From: Cladorrhinum sp. PSN259
Lineage: Eukaryota > Ascomycota > Sordariomycetes > Sordariales > Podosporaceae
Direction of reading: 5' to 3'
Length of the DNA stretch: 64,000 nucleotides
Assembly: GCA_033725935.1 (NCBI GenBank)
Contig: MU867127.1
Location: forward strand, 1 to 64,000
The position numbers and the translations under genes were made by a program. This document shows positions 43,603-55,592 of this stretch, piece after piece. How positions within the stretch are numbered: position 1 is the stretch's first letter; the number at the start of each line of letters is the position of its first letter. The notes under the pieces are model-generated. The model saw nothing but the letters and a program-made list of their open reading frames with translations. It was not told the DNA's origin and ran no database searches.

Positions 43603-44715
43603 CTACTTCTTCGCAGATTGCTCTTTAAGATAGGCAAAGATCTCATTCGAGGAGTACTAAACCCACATCAGCATATCACACGCCCGTCAAGGCAAAAATC
43701 TTTAATACATACCATGCTAGCCGGAATCTCCCACTCATTCCCACCATAAATATTCAACTCAGTCCAAGCATCTACACTTGTCAGTATGCCGTCTCCTCTC
43801 CCAACCCCTCACCATATTTGTACTCACCACACTTATAGTAAACCTGCTTCCCACCCCTCGGGCCCCTCGAAGGAGCCTGGACCAGGTTCAGCTCCCTCAA
43901 CCGCTTCAGCACCCGCGCCACATCATCCTTATCTCTATAATCAGTCGTATAGACACAAATCAACCTCTCTTTATCGCTCCTCACTCTGGTCTCAACTTTC
44001 GCTGCTATCCCAAGCTCATTATTGGCCGTCGCTTTCGCCACTGCAGCCCAGACTTCATTTACTTGTCCTGGTTCGGGAAACAACATCCATTTGCCTGTTA
44101 TCTCGCCCGTGGCAACTGCCAAATCACGTAAATCGGAGATTACTTCCTTCCGGGCTTTTGCGATTTGTTGTTTAGCTGCAAATGGAGATTTGATCTTGAA
44201 ATTTGTGAGGGAAACGAAGTCTGAGAAGATGGAGAGACGTTCGGTTCCGGCTTGCTTGAGTTGGGCCAGACCTGAGGAGGATTGAGATGGTGACGAGGAA
44301 TAAGGGGATGATGTAGCCGGACCGGGGATATAAGGGTTGGCAATAAAGATCCAGTCCAGACCGGGGCGCCAGTCTGTTGTTGCTGGTGGTAAGCGGGCGA
44401 GGAAGGCGTCGATGGATTCAGTTAATTCCCAGGCGCATTCTGGGAGGTGGGAGTAACGGTTGTGAAGGCGCCCTGCGAGATCTGCTCCTGGGGATTTGGA
44501 TGAGGAAGATGGGCGGTTTTTGGGTGTCAGTCTGCGAGAGATGAGGCTTGGTTCTGGATGGGTGAGACGATAGTGGGTTTGGTCGAAGGAGGAGACTCTG
44601 GCTTTAAGGTTTAATACCGTCTCTTCGTCGCCTGAGATGATGCATTAGGAGATTGATCAGGGAAGAAGGGGTGGAAGAAAGTACCGTAGAAGTCGGAGTC
44701 GGAGTCGCAGTCCAT
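43603..44715 (-). CDS. DUF1917 (UPF0696/C11orf68-like) protein
   Basis: Four exons on the minus strand: 44715-44685, 44631-43828, 43771-43713, 43656-43603; 315 aa, each junction checked for phase and the large exon free of stops. It starts MDCDSDSDFYG (Asp/Ser repeat), followed by a Ser-rich basic segment. The DUF1917 core follows: ECAWELTESIDAFLARLPPA, GLDWIFIANPY, ISDLRDLAVATGEITGKWML, VWAAVAKATANNELGIAAKV, RLICVYTTDYRDKDDVARVL and GGKQVYYKCDAWTELNIYGGN. Human C11orf68 (BLES03) shares this fold, which resembles eIF4E; no established biochemical role is known to me. The last two exons are only 59 and 54 nt. It is divergent from the Dph7 gene with 477 bp between starts. Confidence 0.8.
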
Positions 44716-45192
44716 GATCTTCAGATTGGGAAGTATTTGGTTGAGATAGATCGATGATCATGTGTGGTTGGGCCGGGCCGTGGGGGGAAGTGTGGAATAT
44801 GGATTTTGCTTGCCACCACGTTTGGGTCAGTCCGGGCATGCAGATAGCCACAGGGTTCTCGAGACACTGAGAAGCTTCATCAGAATACTCGATCGAATTC
44901 TCACAGGAAAATCTGACATTTTTGAAGAGTGAAAGTGAACATGGGAAGTGATGATGGGTGGTCTTGTTGTCAATCTGGGAAACCAACCAATCCCAGAAGC
45001 TGAAATTAATTGTTAGAGCCCGAAAAAAGAAAAATGCATCCCAAGCATCGAAATCCTATTTACCTGAGCCACCTGCACTTCTTCCTTGATCCAACCAAAA
45101 ATCCCCCTTGCACCCCGCAGGCGGCTTGTTCCTAAACAGAATCCAATCGAATAGGAACCTTTTCCGTGAAAGAAAGGAAAGATAAGGAGGAA
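44716..45192. promoter_or_regulatory. Bidirectional promoter region, DUF1917 gene (-) and Dph7 (+)
   Basis: The shortest divergent spacer in the window (477 bp between proposed ATGs). No defined element recognised. Confidence 0.5.
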
Positions 45193-46507
45193 ATGGATGA
45201 CCCAAAAACCCTGGTGCAGTCCATCTGGTCACAAGAGCTGGATCTCCCCCCCAGTTGCGTCGAGTTCTGCCCAGCGCATCCTTCTTATTTCCTGGTTGGA
45301 ACATACAACCTTGAGAAAGACAAGGTTGATGAGACCGAAGCCAATGAGGCCCGAGAGAATGATGATGATGATGATGTCCAGGCTGCACGAACCAAAAAAG
45401 TTCAAAGTAGGAATGGAAGTATCCTCACTTTTCAGCTTCGGGGGCAAGACATGTGAGTCAATCTTTCCAAATGCACATTTTCTTTACCTGTTCTGTTTCA
45501 CATGCTGACGTGGTTCTGCTCTAAGAGTCCACGTTCAGACTGAAACTCAACCGTCTGCTTTATTGGATCTTCATTTCAACCCAAATGAGGGTTACCAGGA
45601 CATTTGCGCCACAGTCTCCAGTACTGCCACCATTTCAGTTTTCAGGTTCTCTCCTGGGGATGGCGATAAAAAGCCCATGAAGCATCTCAACACCATGGAT
45701 ATCTCGACTTTGTCACAGGGTGAGATTACCACCGAGGATGGATCTGAAATTCTCTTCCTATCCTTCTGCTGGCATTCATCTCGGGCTGATATGTTAGCTC
45801 TTACGACCTCGACTGGCCATGTTTACCTGGTGCATCTTCCTAGCTTTGAGAAGGACTGGAAGTTACATTCTGAGCCTGTTATCACGCACTCTCTTGAGGC
45901 TTGGACTCTTTCTCTTTATCCAACCTTGAACCCCCGAGAGGAAAATGAGGGTGTTGCCTTTAGGGTGTTTTCAGGCGGCGATGATTCCAAGCTCCGTTTT
46001 GGAACATTTACCTGGAACGCTGCTGAAGATGAACTTACCGAAGTCATGCCCGCAGTCGAGTCTAGAAGTCACGATGCGGGTGTCACAGCCATACTGCCCC
46101 TATTTATCCAAGAAGATGGGTCTGAGCTGTTCGTCACAGGAAGTTATGATGAAAATATTAGACTCTTTTCGTTGGCTCCTTATGGCCGGCCAAAGAATCT
46201 CACAGAGAGCGGCCTTGGAGGTGGAGTTTGGCGATTGAAGCTGATCACCCTAGACAAAACTCTCAGTGAGACACATGTCTGGAAGGCGACGATTTTGGCT
46301 TCTTGCATGCATGCTGGCGCTCGAGTGGTGGAAGTGGTCAAGATGCTGGATGGAGAGTATGAGTTCCGGGTTCTCACTCGATTTGAGGAACACAAGAGCA
46401 TGAATTATGGAAGCGATTTTCAACCAGGGTGGAAGGACAAGTTATCAGTTGTCTCGACAAGCTTTTATGATAGGTTGCTTTGTTTGTGGGAGTGTGGCTT
46501 GCCGTAA
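45193..46507 (+). CDS. DPH7: Diphthine methylesterase, WD40 protein (Dph7/Rrt2/WDR85)
   Basis: Two exons, 45193-45452 and 45526-46507 (intron gtgagt...ctctaag), 413 aa from MDDPKTLVQSIW. An in-frame ATG at 45166 would add nine charged residues. It is a seven-bladed WD40 propeller with Dph7 hallmarks: N-terminal DLPPSCVEFCPAHPSYFLVGTY, LFLSFCWHSSRADMLALTT, EAWTLSLYP, FSGGDDSKLRFG, HDAGVTAILP, FVTGSYDENIRLF and the signature GGGVWRLK. A poly-Asp loop (DDDDDD, about residue 56) interrupts blade 1. Dph7 removes the methyl ester from diphthine on translation factor eEF2, the step before the final amidation to diphthamide. It is a cytosolic enzyme; no neighbouring diphthamide gene is in the window. 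Confidence 0.88.
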
Positions 46508-47208
46508 ATCTCAAGAGATAAATCCACCGAGTTTCTCATGCTCCAAAAAACTATACAAAAGATAAATGGATACACAGAGACCCTGAAACCACAAAATGCG
46601 CACTGTGACGCAATTTCCATGCAGAGCTTAATTGACGAAATTGACGACCGCGCTCTCCCTGCAGACCATTTGCACCGGCCAAGGGACCTGCCCCGCGCTA
46701 TCCCCAACTCAGATTGCTTGTCGCGCCTAAGCGCGCCTGATCTGCCCCACCTCTGTGGGTAAAATCTCCAGGAACTCTCTCCAAATAGTGCAGCACTGCA
46801 GAGTGCAGTTGCAGGCGGTCACTCAACACCTGCATCGCCCAGAAGGGAACATCCACTATTTATTTTGTTTCGATACGATCCCAATCATAAACCAAGACAG
46901 TTCGACCACGGCTTGTTATTGGAGATAGATTTAGGGATTATTTACAGTTTCCGGTATCAAACTCTTTTGTGCAGCGCAAAAAAAAACCAAAACCCCCCAT
47001 AATCTATTTTCCTTATTGCGATTCTCCTTTCTTCGCACCACCATCACCTGTCTATGATTCACGCCTGAGGACAAAACGCACTGCGGTGCCATTCCCACCC
47101 ATCCTCTTCCCTCTCCGATCTCTAGTTTGCAACGAGATATAGCAACTTGTATCGATCGCCGATTTCAGTTCTTTTACTGCCCAAAAGTCAGCGTCGCCTG
47201 TACAATCA
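46508..47208. other. Spacer between Dph7 and the Msn5-like gene
   Basis: 701 bp; holds the Dph7 3' flank and the promoter/leader of the exportin gene. No further feature supported. Confidence 0.45.
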
Positions 47209-50200
47209 TTGAGCATGGCGACTGCGTTTACGTCGAACGGCGGTGTCGGTGGTGCAGGCGAGCTGGATAGAATCCAGCAGGCGCTTGAGGTCGTCCACAG
47301 CCCCTACTCACCAAACCAGTCACGACAAGAAGCCCAAGCATTTCTCGAAAACGTCAAGTCGCTCACCGAAGCTCCATCTCACGGTTTCGAGCTTGCATCC
47401 AACAGATCGCAACCCGCAATCGTCCGCCACTATGGCCTGTCCCTCCTCGAACACGCCGTGAAGCACAAGTGGGCGGAATACAGCCCAGAACATCAGTCGT
47501 ACCTTCGCAACTGGGTGCTACAGCTATCGGACAGCGTCTCCAAGGAGGAACCATCATATTTAAGAAACAAGATCGCACAGCTCTGGGTTGAGATCGCCAA
47601 GAGGTGTTGGGCAGCACAATGGATGGACATGGATGAGTTTCTCGTGCGCCTGTGGCAGGTTCCAGATTCGCCGATCCACAAGCAGTTCGTTCTCCAGATC
47701 CTGGAAACATTGTCGGATGAGATCTTCACTGGGGACGATGCGGTCGTAGCCATGCGAGAAGGTGCACTCAGTAAGGCATGTGTGGACATTTTTACACCAG
47801 CTGCTGTTCTTACCGAATCGTTCCCCAGCCGGCAGTCCGGCCCAGATGTACGGTGTGGCGATGAGGGTTGGCTTACGAGAGTCACGCAGTTTATCACAGA
47901 GTGCCTGAACGGCGGTCTCGTGCAGAACGAGGATGTTGCGACATGCGCCGTCAAGGCTCTCAGGGTCCTCAACTCAGTGGCCGTCTGGGCTATCCCAAAG
48001 GCACTCCATGCAGTCGGCTGCCGACCCATCATGTGCTCATGCCTTGCTACTCCAAGTGTTCCGGTCCAGAAAGCTGCCCTTGAGGCTCTTCATTCCCTCT
48101 ATAGCCGTTCCAACTTCAGCAACCAGGAATTCATCGATCTCGTGATGCCCATGTACCAGGACGAGGTTGTAGACCTCTTCAAGAGACTCTTTGAGTGGTC
48201 AACAGTGGATGCCCACGATATTGACGACGACAAGTACACCTTTGCAAAGAAATTCTCCGAGGTAAGCATATAGACTCTTCCCTAAAGTTTATAGTTGGTC
48301 ACATCTTGGTTTGCTAACATCATCTGACAGTTGATATGCTCGCTGGGTAATTACCTCGATCGGAAATTCGCATCTATACCACCACAAGCGGATATCCGGG
48401 GATTCTTGCAGCTCATGATGGTGGTTGTGCAAAGCCAGAGCCTCGTAGTTTCCATTCCGGTTCTCCTGAGTTGGTCACGTCTTTTCACCCACCCAGCGCT
48501 TGGTCGGGCGGCTGCTGGCATGGCGTTTATCGTAGACCTTCTGGAACTTTGCAGCAACCGACTTTTACGCTATGAGAATCTATCCGAGGACACGGAGGAT
48601 CCTACCTACGTTTTACTCATTGAGGATACAGATACTATCCCTGAACGTCATGCTTTCCTTGGAAATTACAGAAGGTATGCCTGTCAAATCATCGAATTCA
48701 TCGTAAAGTTCAGGCTAGTCGATGCGTTCTCCCATATTCTTGGGCGGGCAGAGAATGCACTCCGCACTCTTTACGATGGCCAACCACCCCTTAATCCAGC
48801 CAATTACTCCAAGAACTCGATCCCAGTCTTGACAGTTGATACACATGCCACAGTCATTGAGACAGCACTGAGAGGATATATGCATTGGAGAGGTTACCGA
48901 GATCGGACTCCAGAGGAGGACCAAAAAGTGGCAAGTATCGAGTCTCATTTTGAGACTTGGTGTGGACAGCTCCTCGAGATGAATTTTGAGGACCCTTTGA
49001 TACGAAAGCGTATACTGCAACTCCTTGTGGCGTTTTCTACTAGCGCTCTTGACTCGAATCCTGGGTTTATGCTCAAGGTCCTTGAGCACATTCTGATGAC
49101 CTGGCCAGCTCTGCAGCCTGACCACAAGGTATTCAATGATGCAATCAGGGATTTACAAACCGAGAGCATGGTCGAGCTGCAACGCCTAGCTTCAAAGATG
49201 CCCGACCATTTACTGGTAAGTTACTGTTTTCTCCCGACCAGTGAAAAACAAACGGCCGCTAACCAATTACTAGGGTGTATATGATCAATTAGAGTCCAAG
49301 GTCAAGGATATGATTGCCTCTGGTACCTTGGATGAGAAGCGCCAAATTGCATACCAGAGTTTCCTCTTTATCATCATTCACCGGGCCACCGGTATCGATC
49401 AAGCAACCCGGCTTTCAAGACTCGCAGCCTTTATCGACCCAGTGAAGAGCCAATGGAATGATGGCTCTCTCAAGCAAGCGCTCGGTTCATATGATGGTTT
49501 CTGCCAACTCTTGGGCTTGGACAAGGCGCAAAGTTATCTTGCTCAGCGCAGAATTCATGAAATCTCTGACTGGGGTGCAGTGGAACTTGATGCTGAAGGG
49601 TTGGCACTCCAGGCAGAGTTGGATCAAAGACAATCCAACCTACCGTTACGGGTCACCAAGTCATTCCTTACCTATTCGGTGGAAAAGCTGGAAAAGAGTT
49701 CGACTCCCTTCAAAGCGTCATGCGCTCTTTGGCAGGACGGGTTTCAACTCATTCTACCAGAGTTGCTCAAGTTTTTAAGGTATGTGATGCTACACTCCAG
49801 CTATTGTTTTGGCTTCTGCTGACTGTGAAACCAGCTATGCCCACGCATCACACAATCCCTCAAGCTGGACTCTGCTGCCAGCTGAGATGCAGTCTGTTGT
49901 GGGTCGTGTCCTCACAGACCGCTTTTGGCAGGCCGGCATCTCTGAGGGAAGCAAGGACGACTTTTATGCCCGAGTGCTGGGCAAGAAGAACACATTGGAA
50001 GGCTTAGCATCTTCCATCCGTGGGTCAGTCCGTTTCGTACGTGAAACGTGCTATGCGATTATTTACTGCATGAGCCGGCTGCAAAAGCAGTTTTACGGCT
50101 TCCTCGAGCTGCCAGGGCCTTTGGCAAACGCCCTGTTCGCTGATTCTTCCAGCCTGTCATCTCATCAAATTATCAACTTGTTGAATCTGGTCAGGTACTT

Positions 50201-51194
50201 GGTGGATCACTGTCCCGTTTCGCTCCGGCAACACTTCTTGCCTCCAATTCTGGCCACTTGCTTCACCCAAATGGACTCCAAGATCAGCTCGGAGTGGGCA
50301 AAGCTTGGCCAGCAAGAAGCAGTGCAGGCCGGAGGAGAGGAGCTGACAGAGGAAATGAAAGCTGAAAGCATCTTGCGGCAGCTGACTTATTCGGCGGTCC
50401 TTATGGTGGCAGACGTTCTTGATCCCTTACGACTTCCTCAACCAGAAGAAAACCCCGAAAAGAAATTCCCGACCTTGAGAAAATTCTGCTTGATGAACCC
50501 GAGCATCATCGTTCCGCTCCTGGTCTTCTGCAGTCATGCAATCCAAATGCATGACGGCAGATGCTGTGGGGTCGTTTTGCGAGTACTCAAATCAATCGTG
50601 CCGGAGTTTCGTGGAGTTGAGCAACATAAACCCGTTAAAGGCGCAGAGACGGTTTCCCTGGACGATGGGTTCCCTATTCCTGAGGAGGCCGCGCGGGAGA
50701 TCCGGGAGTTTATTTCGACTGAGGTTTTAAAGGCGGCTATTTCATCCCTTCACGATGGGTATTTTGTTGAGTCACAGAAGGAGCTCGGCGCGCTTATTGC
50801 TCACGTGTTGGCTTATTACTCGCCCTTGACGTCGACGCCACGGGATATTATCGTTTCGTTGCCGGGTGTGAAGGAACATGATGTCGATCAGGCCATCAAG
50901 CTGATCGCTTCGGGGTCCAGCAATTATCGCCAGCAACGGGCTATCGTGTTGGATCTTTTGAAGGATCTAAAGGGCGTGAGTATTTCGGAGTTGGGCAAGC
51001 TTAATAAGAGCGGTGTTGGTCCTGGTGGGTCGTCGTCTTCTAGGAGCGGCAAGTCTAAGAGGAGCAAAATGGCTCAGGAGTTTATGACGCCTGCTGCTGC
51101 TCCAGGTGGTCAACATCCCAACGCTACAGATGGCGGAAGAGGGAAGACGCCGGATCTTGAGGGTGTTGCTGGTATGTTCAATGAGGCTGCTTAG
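47209..51194 (+). CDS. MSN5: Karyopherin of the Msn5/exportin-5 family
   Basis: Four exons: 47209-48261, 48331-49215, 49274-49779, 49835-51194; 1267 aa (yeast Msn5 is 1224). Starts at 47209 or 47215 (MSMATAF) are equivalent. The protein is all-helical HEAT repeats: an importin-beta-N-like start (IQQALEVVHSPYSPNQSRQEA, FLENVK), an exportin-5/Xpo1-like region (AIVRHYGLSLLEHAVKHKW, SYLRNKIAQLWVEIAKRCW) and long helical stacks. The C-terminus is basic and Ser-rich (SSRSGKSKRSKMAQEF). Family knowledge: fungal Msn5 exports phosphorylated transcription factors and regulators from the nucleus with Ran-GTP and can also import some cargo; animal exportin-5 carries double-stranded small RNA precursors. 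Identity as a karyopherin is firm, and cargo in this species is inferred. Confidence 0.92.
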
Positions 51195-52081
51195 GGGCTC
51201 GGGCCTGGATGATCCGTTCGAGAGCAACCTTGCCAAGCCTGCAGTGAGTTTGAGATGACGGATCTTGTTGGATCACTAAAAGGGCCATTATTAGTTAAAT
51301 AAGGAAAGTGTTGAGTTGGGTGTGTGCGCTCTTTAGGTTCTGTGGCTGAATAGATATAATTCTTCAACTGTTTGTGGGTGACTTTGGTGTGATGCCCTTT
51401 ATGTTATCTACTATATGAGTCCTCCTGTCACTCGGAGATGTGTGCATCTTTGCCTCCACCGAATTGTTTTGCATCTGATTTCAAAACCCGAGCCAAGAAG
51501 CCGGCCGGGTCACGCGCCACTTAGATATTTTTGTGTCTTCCCTGCTAACGAAAATAGCTTTATATGTTGTGAGCATAGTATTTCGACGCCCTTAAAAATA
51601 CGACATTTGTGAGTTATTTGATAACAATAGAGTATCATTTTCTAGATACGCTTTATGGCTGCAGTGATAATGAGGTAGCAGGCCAAGTGCGGGATTTGGC
51701 GGCTTTATGGCGGGAGCAAAACCGGGAGGTCCAAACTGACACTGACAGGCAGGAGGAACCTTTCCCGCAGTGAAATTTAGCGTCATCAATGCCAAGACCG
51801 ATGCTCCTAGCCAATCCAGATCCTGGGCTGACGATGGGTCCCCTTCCAGCTTGGTGGGCACAGCTCGCCCGACGGTTGGACGGAATGACTGGGGACATTT
51901 TTTCGCAGCTTCGAGCCATTCCCAACAAGTTACCGTCACTGCCGACAACCAAACTCCGCGACCAAGACCTTTCCCGTTTTCCATTTCCCGACCAGCGCAC
52001 GCCCGCCCCGGGATATCTCACCTTCTTTCAGATTCCGAGTTGTTGCACCTCTCTGCATTTCTTCACCAGATACCCACCAAG
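51195..52081. other. Spacer between the Msn5-like and LPD1 genes
   Basis: 887 bp. Short competing ORFs on both strands have no domain. The last 100 bp should be the LPD1 leader. Confidence 0.45.
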
Positions 52082-53882
52082 ATGCTGTCGCAAAGAATAC
52101 TAGGCCGCACTGCGGTCAGGTCCGCATTCAAGCCGTCAAGGTAATGATAAGCCGGGGTTACCACCACCATCCGGAACCACTCGTTTGCTAATATCTGCCG
52201 AAGCATCTCTTCAATTGTTCCTGCCAGCAGGTGGGCCCGGACTTATGCTACCGGAGCTGGTCAGTAAATACACGATACCCCCAAACGGAGGAGCCCCCGC
52301 GGCTGACTTGTTGTCACAGAGGAGAACGACCTCGTCATTATTGGCGGTGGTGTCGCTGGTTATGTTGCTGCCATCAAGGCTGGCCAGGAGGGCATGAAGG
52401 TACTACAACTACACAAGAGACAGAGATATCTATGGATGCGCCCTCGAGGAACAACGGCTAACAATGCACGTCTGTTTTCGTCCTATAGGTCACATGTATC
52501 GAGAAGCGCGGGACGCTCGGCGGAACCTGCCTCAATGTCGGCTGCATTCCCTCAAAGTCGCTCCTTAATAACTCACATCTCTACCACCAAATCCTCCACG
52601 ACTCAAAACACCGCGGTATCGAGGTTGGCGATGTCAAACTCAACCTTGGCCAGCTGATGAAGGCCAAGGATGCTTCGGTCTCCGGCCTCACTAAGGGAGT
52701 CGAGTTCCTCCTCAAGAAGAACGGTGTTGAGTATATCAAGGGTACTGGTAGCTTCCAGGACGAGCACACCATCAAGGTTGAGCTCAACGATGGAGGCGAG
52801 ACCAGCGTCGTCGGCAAGAACATCCTTATCGCCACTGGTTCCGAGGTTACCCCCTTCCCCGGTCTTACCATCGACGAGTCCACCATTATCAGCAGCACCG
52901 GCGCCATTGCCCTCGAGAAGGTTCCCGAGAAGATGGTTGTCATTGGTGGTGGTATCATTGGCCTTGAGATGGCTTCAGTTTGGTCGCGCTTGGGTGCCCA
53001 GGTCACCGTCGTCGAGTACCTCGAACAGATTGGTGGCCCCGGTATGGATACCGAGGTCGCCAAGACCATTCAGAAGCTCCTAAAGAAGCAGGGCATTATC
53101 TTCAAGACCGGCACCAAGGTCGTCAGCGGCGAGAAGGTTTCCAGCAACGAGGTCAAGGTTCAGGTTGACTCTGCCAAGGGTGGCAAGTCCGAGACTGTAT
53201 GTCATAACCCCACTTTGTTCTGCCCTTGTTTGATGTAACTGTTTGCTGACTTTGTGTCATTTAGCTCGATGCCGATGTCGTCCTTGTTGCTATCGGTCGC
53301 CGCCCCTACACCGGAGGTCTCGGCCTTGAGAACATTGGCCTCGAGGTCGATGAGCGTGGCCGCGTCATTATCGATTCCGAGTACCGCACCAAGATCCCCC
53401 ACATCCGCTGCGTCGGTGATGCCACCTTCGGCCCCATGCTTGCCCACAAGGCTGAGGAGGAGGCTGTTGCCGTTGTCGAGTACATCAAGAAGGGCTACGG
53501 CCACGTCAACTACGGCTGCATCCCCTCCGTCATGTACACCCACCCCGAGGTTGCGTGGGTTGGTCAGTCCGAGCAGGACCTCAAGAAGGCTGGCATCCCG
53601 TACCGCGTTGGAACCTTCCCTTTCAGCGCCAACTCTCGTGCCAAGACCAACCTCGATACCGATGGTATGGTCAAGATGCTCGCCGACCCCGAGACTGACC
53701 GTCTCCTCGGTGTTCACATCATCGGCCCCAACGCTGGTGAGATGATTGCTGAGGGTACTCTTGCCCTTGAGTATGGTGCCTCCAGCGAGGATATCGCCCG
53801 CACATGCCACGCTCACCCTACCCTCGCCGAGGCCTTCAAGGAGGCTGCAATGGCCACCCACGGCAAGGCCATCCACTTCTAA
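52082..53882 (+). CDS. LPD1: Dihydrolipoamide dehydrogenase (E3), mitochondrial
   Basis: Five exons: 52082-52140, 52231-52259 (29 nt), 52320-52399, 52489-53196, 53265-53882; 497 aa. The first 30 residues are a mitochondrial targeting peptide, rich in Arg/Ser without acidic residues (MLSQRILGRTAVRSAFKPS, then RWARTYATGA). Next come the FAD-binding NDLVIIGGGVAGYVAAIKA and the redox-active disulfide GGTCLNVGCIPSKSLL (C70 and C75). The NAD-binding dinucleotide fold is KMVVIGGGIIGLEMASVWSRLGA. The second FAD motif is IRCVGDATFGPMLAHKAEEE, and the catalytic His lies in CHAHPTLAEAF. E3 reoxidises lipoamide in the pyruvate, 2-oxoglutarate and branched-chain dehydrogenases and the glycine cleavage system, in the matrix. 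Codon use is strongly biased to C-ending codons, as in highly expressed fungal genes, and no key residue is missing. Confidence 0.97.
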
Positions 53883-54770
53883 GCCAAGAATGACATGTTT
53901 GAAGTTTTCGGTTGTTGGTAGGGATTCTGGGCCGGGGATTGCCATTTTTCTTGTGTATACCTGTATTGTAGTTTGTCTTCCCCCTCATCTCTCTCCAGGC
54001 ATTAAACGGCAAAATGGACTCTCTCTGGCCGCGGAAAAAAAGGTCATATTTGAAAGCAAGTCATAATTATCTTTTTTCACGACGACATCATTTAGGCGAT
54101 GCTTGCTTTCTAACTTTCTTGTATCACTCTCCTTTGTTTTATGCTGTTTATGAAAGGAGAATAACAAAGTATAGAAGAGAAGAGAGAAAGAGCAATTGGG
54201 TTGACGAAACGGATTTTTTCCCTGTCGGGGGGGGGGGGGGTTCTTGGAATGGGAGAACCAGGCTTTTGATATCTGGTATATAGCGGTTAAAAAGATATAG
54301 AAAGGGCATTTTGTTTGTTTCCTCTTGATTTTTGGCGTGTTTGAAGTGAGTTGAAGTGTCATCGTACAGGTACGGGGGTGAAGAGTAAACAGGTCTAGAT
54401 AACGATGACGAGGGAGGGAGAGAAGAAACCAACAGACGAGGATGAACGGTTAATTAATGCTGATAATATGATACGTACCTACCTACCTCGTGAGTTTAAA
54501 CAAATCTTGCATGCCTTCAATCGAACAAAGTAGCAATTTGCATATAACGATGACATGTCAAAACTGCTTGCTACGCTGTCACACTATTCTGAACCCTAAC
54601 CCGTTGACAGGAAACCCCGTCCGTTGAAGTTCGAGGTTTGCCCGTCAGTTCATCCCATCAGAAAGTGGGGCACCAGGGCAACCCCACGAACCTAATCAAT
54701 TTTGTGAGATTTAATTGGTCAATTCCAAGCAACCTCGACAGTTCTCAAGGGGGGCAGGAAGTGTTTGTTG

Positions 54771-54790
54771 TTTGCTTGCTTGCTTGCTTG
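54771..54790 (+). repeat. Left arm of inverted (TTGC)n repeat pair
   Basis: A 20-nt tetranucleotide array whose exact reverse complement lies at 55206-55225, 415 nt away, upstream of the desaturase gene. Confidence 0.85.
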
Positions 54791-55205
54791 CTGCCCCGCC
54801 AAGCAAATGTTACTGTACTATGCATTCGTATCATACGGTATGTGGGTACTCTCCTCTCCTCTCCACTTTGAACCGCTTGCTCCCTTCATCAGCCCAGGCC
54901 TTGCAAGAGTTGCTGCATCTTTCGATTTTCTTTTGTTTGGTCAGGTCAGGTCAGTTCTAATACTCGGTCGTCGGGTTTTTATCCTACCATTATTTACTCC
55001 CTTTTTTTTTGGCGGCCCCCCCCCCCCTTTTTTTTCAATTTTTCTCTTTTTACTTTTTCTTGCAAAAAAAAAATTGGTGATTAAGGTTTGTTCGGTTTTT
55101 TTGTAGGAAAATCAGTTGTTGGAGGGGTTGCACGAAGCTGTTCAAAAAGCTTAGCTTGGAAAGGGAGAGAGCGAGAGAGAGAGAGAGCAAAGGGAGAAAA
55201 GTAAA

Positions 55206-55225
55206 CAAGCAAGCAAGCAAGCAAA
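55206..55225 (-). repeat. Right arm of inverted (AAGC)n repeat pair
   Basis: Perfect 20-nt complement of the array at 54771-54790. It lies about 370 bp before the desaturase start codon. Confidence 0.85.
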
Positions 55226-55592
55226 TTGGCGATATAATAGCTACACTGCATCGGCAGGGGGAGATAATACGCCGGGCAGGCCCAAACATTGAGACGGCAG
55301 ACTCGACGATAACGATTTATCTCATGAGTTTTGCGTTTGGGCATCCAAAAGAAGGGAACTGAAAAAGTGTCACAGCCCCAGGTTGCTTTGGAAGGGACAC
55401 ACACCTCACCTCACACAAGAAAAGAACCACGCACGGGATTACGGTCGGATCTCTAAAGCTTCTGGTTTAAGGCAAGGGAGGGGGGGATTTATATATCACC
55501 GCCTACCTACCTACTCTGCAATAGCCACACCACACTGAAACGCATCAGCAAACCATTAAGGGGAGAAGAAGACTGTCAAGAGAAATTTTAAG

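Larger units (their letters stand above)
53883..55592. other. Low-complexity intergenic region before the desaturase gene
   Basis: 1.7 kb with a poly-G run (about 54227-54240), a poly-C block at 55017-55027, GAGA-type purine repeats (55165-55190), and a pair of inverted GCTT/AAGC arrays. The telomere-like aaccctaaccc occurs at 54592-54602. No gene supported. Confidence 0.5.

Noticed and set aside
53202..53945. 247-codon ORF antisense to LPD1
   Set aside because: Caused by the biased C-ending codons of LPD1. Leu/Val/Gly-rich shadow with no start context.
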